A stretch of 60,915 nucleotides of DNA. Origin: CAYNMC01 sp964398365. GTDB lineage: Bacteria > Patescibacteriota > Microgenomatia > UBA1400 > CAYNMC01. The position numbers and the translations under genes were made by a program. The DNA lies in assembly GCA_964398365.1 (NCBI GenBank), contig CAYNMC010000014.1, positions 1-60,915 of the forward strand. Direction: 5' to 3'. The notes below the pieces were generated by a model that worked only from the letters and a program-made list of their open reading frames with translations, had not been told where the DNA came from and did no database searches. Shown here piece by piece: positions 17,252-25,895 of the stretch (positions within the stretch are counted from its first letter, which is position 1; each line of letters begins with the position of its first letter).

Positions 17252-17706
17252 AATCAAAGAAAAACTTAGCTGTTATTGAAAAGACTGTAAGTGAAATTTT
17301 AAACCTTCTTTTGGTGACGGATTTTAGCTTGAGTTTTAATGAGGAAGAGGAGGTAGTGATGGTGACGATAAAAACCAAAGAAGCAGAGCTTTTAATTGGC
17401 AGAAACGGCGAAAATTTAAGTGCTTTGCAATTATTGGTAAGATTATTGGCTTATAAAAAAACTGGTGAGTGGCAAAAAATTATTCTCAATGTTAATGACT
17501 GGCGGCAAAAAAGAGAAGTTTATCTTCAAAGACTGGCTGCTAATTTAGCCCAAAAGGTAAAATTTTCCGGTCGCGAGATCCAACTTGCCAGCTTGACGGC
17601 TACCGAGAGAAGAATTATTCATCTTTATTTGGCCGACCATCCCGACGTCACCACGGTTTCTGAAGGCGAGGGAATTCATCGGCACTTGATTATCAAGCCT
17701 AGATGA
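17248..17706 (+). CDS. jag: Jag/KhpB-type RNA-binding protein (KH + R3H)
   Basis: With the ATG at 17248, overlapping the yidC stop by 4 bp, the protein has 152 residues. A KH domain carries the GxxG-type loop GRNGENLSALQLL near 51-63, and an R3H domain near 110-150 holds TERRIIHLYL and GEGIHRHLII. The N-terminal Jag_N region is short or absent. Jag/KhpB binds RNA and influences cell elongation and envelope synthesis in Firmicutes. The 4-bp overlaps on both sides indicate tight operon coupling with yidC and the flippase gene. Confidence 0.9.
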   Translation: MKSKKNLAVIEKTVSEILNLLLVTDFSLSFNEEEEVVMVTIKTKEAELLIGRNGENLSALQLLVRLLAYKKTGEWQKIILNVNDWRQKREVYLQRLAANLAQKVKFSGREIQLASLTATERRIIHLYLADHPDVTTVSEGEGIHRHLIIKPR

Positions 17707-19013
17707 GTCTTTCCCACAAAATCAACCTTAATACCGCCAGCCAATTTTTTGGTAAAGCCTTAGCTTTAATTTTTACCAGCGCCAATACCTTGCTTTTACG
17801 TCGGCTTTGGGGAAGAGAAATTTACGGCGAGTATATTTTTATTTTTGCCCTAGTGATGCTTTTGGCCAGTCTGGCAGATTTTGGTACCTACCTGGTGGCG
17901 GTGAAAGAAGCCAGTCAAAATCAAAGAAATCAGCCAAAAATTTTAGGTAATATGTTTTGGTTACGCTTGTTGATTTCAAGTTTAACTTTAATTTTAAGTT
18001 GGACCTTTTTGAGATTATTTTTGCGTGCAAACCCAATTTTTTCTCTTTTGCTTTTAAGTTTACCTTTGATGTTACTTTTAGTTTATAAAGAAACCCTGAT
18101 GGTGATTTTTCATAGCTGCTTAAAACTTTACTGGGCTTCATTACAAACGATCCTGACAGCTTTTTTTTCTTTTCTGGTGGCGCTAATTTTATTTTTTCAA
18201 AAGGGAAATTTAAAAACTTATCTTTTATTGCTTTTGTTGGTTTATTTTTTTGTTAATCTTTTTTTTACCCTTTTAGCTTGGCGACAGACAAAAATTTCTC
18301 TTGTTTGGGATTATAGGATAATCAAGAAGTTAATTTGGCAAAGCCTGCCTTTGGGCGCCATTCTTTTATTATTTACGGTTTATTCTAGAATTGATACTTT
18401 GATTTTAAAGTTTATTTGGGGTTCAGAAATGGTGGGGATTTATGGTTTAGCTTATAAAATCTATGAAACGCTGGTTTTGCCAGCGGCTTATTTAATGAAT
18501 GCCTTGTTGCCAATTTTGTCCCGGCAGGTTTTGCAACCGAGCAAAAATTCCGCCAAATTTTTATTACAAAAAGCCAGTGCTTTACTCGTGACTGCTTCAC
18601 TTCTGATTGCCGTTTTTACTTTCTTTTTAGCACCTTTAATAATGGAACTTTTTACTGGGATGGCTGCTTTACCAGAGGTCAGTGCCTTACGCTGGCTTTT
18701 GCCGGCTTTACCATTGGCTTTTCTTAATCATTTAACCGGTTATACGATTATTGCCTTGGGTGAGCAGAGAAAAACTTTTAACATTTCTGCTTTGGCGCTG
18801 GCTTTTAATTTCTTGGCCAATTTGATTTTTGTACCTTTTTTTGCCTTTAAGGCTTGCGCCCTGATTACGGCAATGACAGAGTTTTTGGTTTTATTTTTAA
18901 CTTTTCAGGTAGTTGCCCAAAAACTCAACTTCCGTTTTAATTATTTAAACTGGCCGAGAATTTTAAGTGATTTTGTTAAAAAAAGAGGAAAGATTTTTGA
19001 TGAAAAACTTTAA
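17703..19013 (+). CDS. Wzx/MATE-like polysaccharide flippase
   Basis: A 436-residue integral membrane protein with about 12-14 hydrophobic helices and the layout of the oligosaccharide flippase (Wzx/MurJ/MATE) superfamily, including an early LNTASQFFGKALALIFTSAN-type helix and the RIDTLILKFI motif near residue 223. Such proteins move lipid-linked sugars across the membrane. It overlaps jag by 4 bp and ends inside the RNase H start region. With the two glycosyltransferases in this window it suggests a surface polysaccharide; the substrate is unknown. Confidence 0.85.
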   Translation: MSLSHKINLNTASQFFGKALALIFTSANTLLLRRLWGREIYGEYIFIFALVMLLASLADFGTYLVAVKEASQNQRNQPKILGNMFWLRLLISSLTLILSWTFLRLFLRANPIFSLLLLSLPLMLLLVYKETLMVIFHSCLKLYWASLQTILTAFFSFLVALILFFQKGNLKTYLLLLLLVYFFVNLFFTLLAWRQTKISLVWDYRIIKKLIWQSLPLGAILLLFTVYSRIDTLILKFIWGSEMVGIYGLAYKIYETLVLPAAYLMNALLPILSRQVLQPSKNSAKFLLQKASALLVTASLLIAVFTFFLAPLIMELFTGMAALPEVSALRWLLPALPLAFLNHLTGYTIIALGEQRKTFNISALALAFNFLANLIFVPFFAFKACALITAMTEFLVLFLTFQVVAQKLNFRFNYLNWPRILSDFVKKRGKIFDEKL

Positions 19014-19419
19014 TCTTGAGATTTATACCGATGGTGGTGCTCGTGGCAATCCCGGGCCGGCGGCGATTGGTTTTGTGATTAAAAAAGACGGCAGGGTTAT
19101 TTATAAGCATGGCGAGAAAATTGGTGAGGCGACCAACAATGTGGCTGAATATACCGCGGTTTTAAAAGCCTTTCAATATTTACTAAAAACTGGCTTAGCT
19201 TCAGAAGTTAAACTGATAACTTTTTATCTTGATTCTCAATTGGTTGTGGCTCAGCTCTCCGGCCGTTATCGCATTAAAAATCAAAAGCTAAAGATTTTAA
19301 TTAACCAAATTAAGACCTTAAGTCAAAAATTTAATTGCAAGTTAAACTATCAACAAATTCCCCGCAGTTTAAACAGTGAAGCTGATAATTTAGTCAATCA
19401 AGCCTTAGGTTCACGTTAG
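19000..19419 (+). CDS. rnhA: Ribonuclease HI
   Basis: With the ATG at 19000 the protein has 139 residues; an upstream GTG is possible but adds no conserved residues. The acidic catalytic set is visible: Asp in YTDGGARGNPGPAAIG, Glu in NNVAEYTAV, Asp in YLDSQLV and Asp in EADNLVNQA. It cleaves RNA in RNA-DNA hybrids. It overlaps the flippase gene by 14 bp and has an AGAGGAAAG Shine-Dalgarno-like sequence. Confidence 0.93.
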   Translation: MKNFNLEIYTDGGARGNPGPAAIGFVIKKDGRVIYKHGEKIGEATNNVAEYTAVLKAFQYLLKTGLASEVKLITFYLDSQLVVAQLSGRYRIKNQKLKILINQIKTLSQKFNCKLNYQQIPRSLNSEADNLVNQALGSR

Positions 19420-19487
19420 GCAAGAGAAAAATTTAAACTTTTCCTCGAAAAGCCACCAAAGTGAAACTTTGAAGATTTTTATGCTGC

Positions 19488-19516
19488 TTGCAGTTTTTCT
19501 TTCTCTTTTTTAAGAT
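19488..19516 (+). promoter_or_regulatory. Predicted leaderless promoter of the DUF4012 gene
   Basis: TTGCAG (19488-19493), a 17-bp spacer and TAAGAT (19511-19516) end 6 nt before the ATG at 19523. Confidence 0.6.
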
Positions 19517-19522
19517 AGAAAT

Positions 19523-22318
19523 ATGGATGAGAAAAAAAGACAAGCCTATTGGCGAGTAAAAATTCAAACAGGGGTTCAGATTTTACTGGTGAGTGATTCG
19601 GCGTTTTTTGGCGCTTGTTTAGCCGAAAAATTACTCAAAAAAAAGGCTACGGTTTATTATTTTAATCAAGATCCGACTGGTGCTAAGAAATTGGCGGCTT
19701 TAAAAATTTTTCCTCATTTTCATTTACTCAAAGATAAATTGCCCCTCCAACTAGATTATGCCTTTCAAATAAGTACAGGTCCTTTAAGTCAGCAGAAAAT
19801 TTCCCCTTTGCAAACCTTAAGACTCTGTTTACAGTATCAAGCCAAGTTCTTATTTGCTACTCCCTATCCTGAGATTTATCCTCGTTCTCTTTTTACTGCC
19901 TTTACGAAAACTCAGAAAGTAGATTGGCGTCTGGTTTATTTTCATTTCGTTTACGGCGCGAGTTTGGCAAAAACCAGTTTACTTGAGCTTTTTTTCAGCC
20001 AATTAAGACAGGGAAAATTGATTTTAACCGGTAGTCCTCAGTTGAAACTTTATCCCCTTTATCTTGAAGATTGGGTAGAGGGGGTTTTGCGAGCCATGTT
20101 TTCTCAGGCTTCCAATGAGAAAACTTATTATTTGGCTGGTCTTGAAAAAATCGATTTAACCGAATTACTTTTAAGAACGAAAAGAATTTTAGCTAAAGAT
20201 TTTAAAGTGGTTTATCTTGATAAAGCTAATTTAGCCAAGACTTGGGAAGTAGATTCTTGGCTTTTGGAAAAGGTTAAAAAAAGCTGGTGGCAGTTGGTTT
20301 ATCAGCCAAAGGTTAGTCTTGAAGAAGGCATCAGGAGGACTGCCGAAGCTATTTTTAAACAAAGGCAGGGCTTAGATTTAATTTTACCTCAGTGGCTGAG
20401 GAGATTTAAAAAACCAATTCTGAAATTTAAAATTCGCTTTAAGCCGTTGCTTGGCGGTCTCCTCTTGAGTTTATGTTTCCTTATTTTTGTTTCTTCCCCC
20501 CTCTGGCTTTTTGCGCTTTTAAATTTTTTAGGCTTTAAAGAAATGCAGAGAGTTAAGATTTTGCTTAAAAATAATGACTGGCAAAGCCTATCACCAATTG
20601 CCGAAAAAGCCAATCATCATTTTCTTCTTTCTCAAAAAATTTTTTGGCAATTTAATTCGCTTTTTTCTTTACTTTTAGGACAAAAAAATCAAGAAGTAGA
20701 GGAAATTTTAGGACTGCTGGTGAATTTAAGCGGTATTTTAAAAGATAGCCAGCAGTTGTTTTTAAGAGCTCAAACTCTTAACGCCATTATTTTTCAAAAT
20801 AAAATCGCTGATCCTCAAACAGAGCTAAAAACACTTTTGGTGGACCTCGATGATTTGGAAAGAAAACTTGCTTTTAGTCAAGCAAGACTTGAAAAATTAA
20901 GCAAATCAGAAACACATTTTTTAAAAATTTTTCAGGAAGAAATTCCCTTGCTTTTAGAACAATTGCCGGCTTGGCGTCAAAAAATAATCTTTGGCAGAAA
21001 AATTCTTTCCTTAATACCCGAGGTTCTCGCCTTTGAGGGCAAAAAGACTTACCTTTTACTTTTGCAAAATAACATGGAGTTAAGACCAACGGGTGGTTTT
21101 ATTGGTTCTTATGCCGTCGCGGTTTTTGAAAAAGGCAAACTTTTGGATTTTCGGGTGGAAGATGTTTATAGTGCCGATGGTCAACTTAAAGGTCACGTCG
21201 AACCGCCGGCGCCGATAAAGAAATACCTCGATAAAGAGAATTGGTTTTTGCGCGATGCCAATTGGTCTCCAGATTTTCCGACGAGTGCCCAGCAAACTGC
21301 TTGGTTTTTAGAAAAAGAAACCGGACAAGCGGTGGACGGAGTGATCGGTTTAAATTTAAATGTGGTTAGAGATTTACTCAAAGTGGTCGGCCCGGTATTT
21401 CTTCCAGATTATCAGGAAAGCATTAACAGCGAGAATTTTTTTGAAAGGACAGAATACCATGCCGAAATTAATTTTTTCCCTGGTTCTACCCAGAAGAAAA
21501 ATTTTTTAACGACGCTGACCACCTTCTTATTTGAAAAAATTAAAAATTTAGAGCCAGCCAAGAGCTTGGAACTTTTTACCTACTGGCAACGCCAGCTTGC
21601 AAGTAAAGACTTAATGTTTTATTTTTATCAGCCAGAGCTTCAGCAGCGTTTTCAATTTTTGGGCTGGACCGGTGAGATCAAAAGTCTTTCTTTTAACCAA
21701 AAAAGTCAATTTCAAGGGCCTGGCTTGATTGATTATTTGATGTTGGTGGATGCCAATCTGGGAATCAATAAGGCTAATTATTTTATTAAGCGCGATTTAA
21801 ATTATGAAGTGACAATTTTAAAAGAAGGACAGGTGGTAGGGGAGTTAACCTTGGTTTATATTAATGAAAGCCCCTCAGAGGCTTGGCCAGGTGGTACTTA
21901 CAAAAATTATTTGCGGCTCTATTTGCCTTTTGATGTTGAGAAAATTACCGTTAAAGAACAAGCTCAAGACCAGACAACTTTTGAGCCTTTGAGCGAGAAT
22001 AACTTAGAAAGGGAACAGAGTTTTGGTAAAAGTGTTTTTGGGTTTTTAGTGGAGGTACCCGCCCAAGAGCGTAAAAAAATTAAAATTAATTTTCAAAGAA
22101 AAGAAAAGCTAAATTTAACCGCTAATCGTTTAGACTATCTTTGTTTTTGGCAGAAGCAATCAGGCACCGGTCCAGACCCACTTTCGCTTAAAATTAATTA
22201 TCCAGCCTTTCTTAAGCCCTTAAAGATCATGCCTCAGGGAATGTGGGAAAAACAGAAAGTAAGCTTTAAGGAGGTTTTTGACCAAGATAAACTTTTTGCT
22301 GTTGAATTTTCTCATTAA
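19523..22318 (+). CDS. DUF4012 protein with N-terminal degenerate SDR/epimerase-like domain
   Basis: A 931-residue protein in three parts. Residues about 15-275 resemble a short-chain dehydrogenase/NAD-epimerase fold (a ILLVSDSAFFGACLAEKLL strand-turn-helix and a VYG segment), but the Gly-rich loop is degenerate and cofactor binding is doubtful. A membrane segment follows near 310-336. The rest is the DUF4012 region, recognised by NNMELRPTGGFIGSYAV near 517 and the following LRDANWSPDFPTSA block. DUF4012 proteins are common in CPR and Gram-positive bacteria, often near cell-wall or polysaccharide genes, and are predicted to be exported. An SDR-like cytosolic head on such a protein is unusual. 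A cell-wall role is inference. Confidence 0.8.
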   Translation: MDEKKRQAYWRVKIQTGVQILLVSDSAFFGACLAEKLLKKKATVYYFNQDPTGAKKLAALKIFPHFHLLKDKLPLQLDYAFQISTGPLSQQKISPLQTLRLCLQYQAKFLFATPYPEIYPRSLFTAFTKTQKVDWRLVYFHFVYGASLAKTSLLELFFSQLRQGKLILTGSPQLKLYPLYLEDWVEGVLRAMFSQASNEKTYYLAGLEKIDLTELLLRTKRILAKDFKVVYLDKANLAKTWEVDSWLLEKVKKSWWQLVYQPKVSLEEGIRRTAEAIFKQRQGLDLILPQWLRRFKKPILKFKIRFKPLLGGLLLSLCFLIFVSSPLWLFALLNFLGFKEMQRVKILLKNNDWQSLSPIAEKANHHFLLSQKIFWQFNSLFSLLLGQKNQEVEEILGLLVNLSGILKDSQQLFLRAQTLNAIIFQNKIADPQTELKTLLVDLDDLERKLAFSQARLEKLSKSETHFLKIFQEEIPLLLEQLPAWRQKIIFGRKILSLIPEVLAFEGKKTYLLLLQNNMELRPTGGFIGSYAVAVFEKGKLLDFRVEDVYSADGQLKGHVEPPAPIKKYLDKENWFLRDANWSPDFPTSAQQTAWFLEKETGQAVDGVIGLNLNVVRDLLKVVGPVFLPDYQESINSENFFERTEYHAEINFFPGSTQKKNFLTTLTTFLFEKIKNLEPAKSLELFTYWQRQLASKDLMFYFYQPELQQRFQFLGWTGEIKSLSFNQKSQFQGPGLIDYLMLVDANLGINKANYFIKRDLNYEVTILKEGQVVGELTLVYINESPSEAWPGGTYKNYLRLYLPFDVEKITVKEQAQDQTTFEPLSENNLEREQSFGKSVFGFLVEVPAQERKKIKINFQRKEKLNLTANRLDYLCFWQKQSGTGPDPLSLKINYPAFLKPLKIMPQGMWEKQKVSFKEVFDQDKLFAVEFSH

Positions 22319-22359
22319 TTTTGTTAGGATTAAAAAATTCTTAAAAATTAAAAAAATAG

Positions 22360-22401
22360 TTAAGCTTGGTGGTTAAATTTTTGGAAAATTACCAAGTTTA
22401 A
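22360..22401 (+). promoter_or_regulatory. Leader hairpin upstream of rplY
   Basis: TTAAGCTTGGT (22360-22370) and ACCAAGTTTAA (22391-22401) are inverted repeats with one G-U position, forming an 11-bp stem with a 20-nt loop. The structure ends 15 nt before the L25 start. It may be a translational control element or a cryptic terminator. Confidence 0.4.
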
Positions 22402-22416
22402 TTTTAAACAGAGTGT

Positions 22417-23142
22417 ATGGCAACGCAATATCCTCAACTTAAAGTCGAAAAACGCGAAGTGATTGGGCGTAAAGTTAAGCACTTGAGAAAAAAGGGTTTA
22501 TTGCCGGCGAATCTTTATGGTCAAGGAATTAAGTCTCAAACTTTACAATTATCTCAGCAGGAATTTTTAAAGGTTTTTGATAAAGTAGGAGAAACAGGTT
22601 TAGTCTCCTTGACAATTAAGGGAGAAAAAACACCACACTTGGTGCTTATTCAACATCTTCAACGAGAACCGGTGGAGCACACTTTACTTCATGTTGATTT
22701 TCGACAGGTCGATCTAAAGCAAAAAATTAAGGCAACGATTCCCATTGAAATGATTGGTGAGGCACCTGCGGTAGCCGCGGGCGGGATTTTAGTGCAGTTA
22801 CTTGATGAGGTTGAAGTTGAAGCTTTGCCTACCGATTTACCGGAAAAAATTACAGTGAAAATTGATAAACTTGCCAAGATTGGGGATTCTTTGACTTTGG
22901 CAGATTTAAACTACGATAAAACAAAAATTCAATTGAAAAGCGAGGATCTTAAAGCCTTGGTGGTAAAGATCGAAGCGCCAGTTAAGGAAGAAGTTGAGGT
23001 GAAACCCGCAGCCGAAGAAGCGGCAGTTAAAACTGAAGAAGTTAAGAAGGGTGAAGCAGAAAAGAAGCTTTCTGAAGAGTCAGTAGTTTCAGAAAAAACT
23101 TCAGGTACAACCCCTGCCGTTAAAGAAAAGACCGAAAGCTAA
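22417..23142 (+). CDS. rplY: 50S ribosomal protein L25/Ctc, long form
   Basis: A 241-residue protein. Residues 1 to about 90 form the L25 5S rRNA-binding domain (REVIGRKVKHLRKKGLLPANL and HTLLHVDFRQV). Residues about 95-185 form the TL5/Ctc beta domain. The last about 50 residues are a low-complexity Glu/Lys/Ala tail, probably disordered. It stabilises 5S rRNA in the central protuberance. It has no good Shine-Dalgarno; a weak TTGGAA-17-TTAAAC lies 7 nt before the ATG. Its stop codon overlaps the convergent gene by 4 bp. Confidence 0.95.
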   Translation: MATQYPQLKVEKREVIGRKVKHLRKKGLLPANLYGQGIKSQTLQLSQQEFLKVFDKVGETGLVSLTIKGEKTPHLVLIQHLQREPVEHTLLHVDFRQVDLKQKIKATIPIEMIGEAPAVAAGGILVQLLDEVEVEALPTDLPEKITVKIDKLAKIGDSLTLADLNYDKTKIQLKSEDLKALVVKIEAPVKEEVEVKPAAEEAAVKTEEVKKGEAEKKLSEESVVSEKTSGTTPAVKEKTES

Positions 23143-23612
23143 GAACTTGCCTGCTTAATAATTTTTCCTACGGTGTTTACTAGTTGACTGTTTGGATCAA
23201 GATAAAAGGCTTTTTCCCAAAGTTTTTGCGCGGTTTGATTTTGATAAAACTGATAGTAAATTAAACTTAAGTTTAAATAAATTTCAGGCGATTCAATCCC
23301 TTGATCAAGCAGAGCTTGCCATTGTTTTAAAACCTCATTGAGAAGTTGCGGCTGATTAAGAATTTTTAGTTGCTGAGCAAATTTTTTTTCATTCCAAAAA
23401 AGACTATTTTTGGCTAAAATAAGCTCTTTTTGATAATCAAGCGAGCCAGTTTTAAATAAAGCCAGACTAAAAACAAGGTGGCTTTTGGCTAATTGGGGCC
23501 AGCTGGCGACGGTGGTTTTGGCTCGATCAAAATCAGAAGCCAGCAAAGTTTGGTTAAGCAAAGAAGACAAGAGTAAAAATCCTAGAAAGAAGACAAGAAG
23601 TTTTTTGGGCAT
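23139..23612 (-). CDS. Secreted or anchored TPR-like protein
   Basis: A 157-residue protein with an N-terminal signal peptide or anchor (about residues 4-25). The helical remainder holds one or two tetratricopeptide-like repeats, with the clearest TPR fingerprint near 108-140 (PEIYLNLSLIYYQFYQNQTA then LWEKAFYLDP). TPRs mediate protein contacts. Its promoter (TTGGCC-16-TAAAAT, 6 nt before the ATG) lies within the 3' end of valS. The partner is unknown. Confidence 0.75.
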   Translation of the reverse strand: MPKKLLVFFLGFLLLSSLLNQTLLASDFDRAKTTVASWPQLAKSHLVFSLALFKTGSLDYQKELILAKNSLFWNEKKFAQQLKILNQPQLLNEVLKQWQALLDQGIESPEIYLNLSLIYYQFYQNQTAQKLWEKAFYLDPNSQLVNTVGKIIKQASS

Positions 23613-23618
23613 ACTTTT

Positions 23619-23646
23619 ATTTTAACAAAGACGATTTTTTGGCCAA
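23619..23646 (-). promoter_or_regulatory. Predicted leaderless promoter of the TPR-like gene, inside valS
   Basis: On the minus strand TTGGCC (23641-23646), a 16-bp spacer and TAAAAT (23619-23624) end 6 nt before the ATG at 23612. Confidence 0.5.
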
Positions 23647-25808
23647 GCAGAAGTTATAAGTAAAGGTTCTGATTTTGGTTTGAGTTTTTGCCACAAAACT
23701 TCGGTGATAAAGGGGGCAAAAGGATGAAGCAGTTGAAGGCAGGTAAGAAAAGTGTGGTGCAAGACTTTCAAAGAGACTTCATCTCGATTTTTTAAGCGTT
23801 CTTTAATTTTTTCCAGATATTGATCAGCAAAGCGATGCCAGATGAATTGATATAAAGCTTCTGCTGCTGAAGCAAAATGGAAATTTTCAAGTTGGGCGGT
23901 GGTGTTTTCAACCAGCAGTTTGAGCGCTTTGAGAATCTCTTTATCTTCGGCTTTAAGTTTTTTTAAATTTTGCAGTTTAGGGTAAAATCGTGGTTCTTCA
24001 AAACTGACTATTTTTATAAATCTGGCAATATTCCAAAGTTTATTGGTGAAATTTCTAAAACCGCGAATTTTAGCTTCGCTTAAACACAGATCTTTTCCCG
24101 GGGCGGTGCCGAAAACTAAAGAAAGACGCAAGGCATCAGCTCCATATTTTGCCACCATGTTTGCAGGATTGATAACATTGCCTTTAGATTTACTCATTTT
24201 TTGCCCTTTTTCATCGACGACACGACTGTGTAAATAAACGACCCTAAAAGGAATTTTCCCGGTGAGGTACAAACCAAGCATCACCATGCGGATGACCCAG
24301 AAAGGCAAAATGTCCCACATGGTATCCATCACCGAAGTTGGATAAAAAAAATCAAAATCTGAAGGTTGGCTGGTTTTTAAGGTCACAAATGGCCATTGAG
24401 CTGAGGAAAACCAAGTGTCAAAAGTATCAGGATCTTGTTGAAACGCACTGCCGTGACAGTCAGGACATTTATCTGGTTTCTCGCCGCTGGTGATAAGCCA
24501 ACGAGTTTTTTGGTTGGCGGCGCATTTAAGACAGCGCCAAGCAGGAATCCGGATACCCCAAATTACTTGACGAGAAATATTCCAATCACGCAATGATTCC
24601 AGCCATTGAAAATAGATTCTTTCAAACCTTTTGGGAATAATTTTTAAATCCCCATTTTTTACCACCTCAATAGCCTTTTTAGTTAGAGGAGCAACTTTGA
24701 TGAACCATTGAGGGAGAGGTAAAGGCTCAATTACTTGATGGCATTTGTAACAACGGGCCAAAACCAAGGAATGTGGTTGGGTTTTAAGTAGCGATCCTGT
24801 TGTTTGTAACCGCTTTAAAATTTTTTCTCTGGCCTGTTTGACAGTTAAACCGATTAATTCTTGAGGAATATCTTTAAGTGGCGATTGTTGGATTCTGCCG
24901 GTAAAGTCAATGATTTGGATTTTGCTTAAATGGTGTTTTTCAGCTATTTGCCAATCATTTTCATCATGGGCAGGCGTAACTTTAACGGCACCGCTACCAA
25001 AATCTTTTTTCACGCTTCCGTCCATAATTAGGGGGATTTCTCGGTTCGTTATCGGCAGGACGATCACTTTTCCTTTTAAGTGTTGATAGCGTTTATCTTG
25101 GGGGTTAACGGCGACAGCAGTATCTCCTAAAAGCGTTTCTGGTCGCGTGGTGGCGACGGTGATGAAATTGGTTGAGTTTTTAAGGGGATATTTAATAAAC
25201 CAGAGAGAACCTTGTACTTCCTGGTGCTCAATTTCAAGATCAGAAAAAGAGGTGCCGCAAGTGGTACAGTAATTAACCAGCTTTTCTCCTCGGTAAACCA
25301 AACCGTCATCATAAAGTTTTTTAAAGGTTTGATAAACGATTTTCACAATTTCCGGATCGAGAGTGAATTTTTTCCGGGTCCAATCTAAAGAAAACCCCAT
25401 GGCTCTAAGCTGATTTTCCATTTTAAGTTTGTTTTTTTGGACAAAACTCCAAATTTGTTGGTAAAGCTCTTCTCGACTAAAATCAAAACGTGATTTACCT
25501 TGTTTTTGAAGCTCCTTTTCATAAACAAACTGAGTTTCAATACCAGCATGGTCGGCACCCGGTAACCAAAGAGTATAATCTCCTTTTAAACGATGATAGC
25601 GGATTAAAATATCTTCAATGACATACATGGCATGACCAAGGTGTAAATCAGCATTAGCATTGGGCGGCGGCAGAATGATACAGAACGGCTTTTTCTTTAG
25701 CGGTTTTTTTAATTTTTTTTTGGGTAATTGAGGGGTGAAAGCATTTGCTTTTTCCCACAATTGATAAATTTTATGCTCATAAAGATTTGGTTGATAGGTT
25801 TTTTCCAT
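23622..25808 (-). CDS. valS: Valyl-tRNA synthetase (short form)
   Basis: Using the ATG at 25808 gives 728 residues, shorter than the usual 850-950. Class I signatures are present: a HIGH-type PPPNANADLHLGHAM near 44-58 and KMSKSKGN near 545, with the editing-domain pattern ATTRPETLLGDTAVAVNP. Several zinc-type Cys pairs are visible (CTTC, CYKC, CLKC and CPDC). The C-terminal coiled-coil tRNA-binding arm of larger ValRS appears missing, consistent with CPR genome reduction. It charges tRNA-Val. A TTG four codons upstream is the alternative start. A TATAAT lies 11 nt before the ATG. Confidence 0.95.
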   Translation of the reverse strand: MEKTYQPNLYEHKIYQLWEKANAFTPQLPKKKLKKPLKKKPFCIILPPPNANADLHLGHAMYVIEDILIRYHRLKGDYTLWLPGADHAGIETQFVYEKELQKQGKSRFDFSREELYQQIWSFVQKNKLKMENQLRAMGFSLDWTRKKFTLDPEIVKIVYQTFKKLYDDGLVYRGEKLVNYCTTCGTSFSDLEIEHQEVQGSLWFIKYPLKNSTNFITVATTRPETLLGDTAVAVNPQDKRYQHLKGKVIVLPITNREIPLIMDGSVKKDFGSGAVKVTPAHDENDWQIAEKHHLSKIQIIDFTGRIQQSPLKDIPQELIGLTVKQAREKILKRLQTTGSLLKTQPHSLVLARCYKCHQVIEPLPLPQWFIKVAPLTKKAIEVVKNGDLKIIPKRFERIYFQWLESLRDWNISRQVIWGIRIPAWRCLKCAANQKTRWLITSGEKPDKCPDCHGSAFQQDPDTFDTWFSSAQWPFVTLKTSQPSDFDFFYPTSVMDTMWDILPFWVIRMVMLGLYLTGKIPFRVVYLHSRVVDEKGQKMSKSKGNVINPANMVAKYGADALRLSLVFGTAPGKDLCLSEAKIRGFRNFTNKLWNIARFIKIVSFEEPRFYPKLQNLKKLKAEDKEILKALKLLVENTTAQLENFHFASAAEALYQFIWHRFADQYLEKIKERLKNRDEVSLKVLHHTFLTCLQLLHPFAPFITEVLWQKLKPKSEPLLITSAWPKNRLC

Positions 25809-25895
25809 TGGCTGTCTCAATTATAATCTCAGCTAAGCTTGTAATTTCTTAACTTTTCCTTTTGCTAAATTTTGTCATTTTTAAATGTTATTTTA

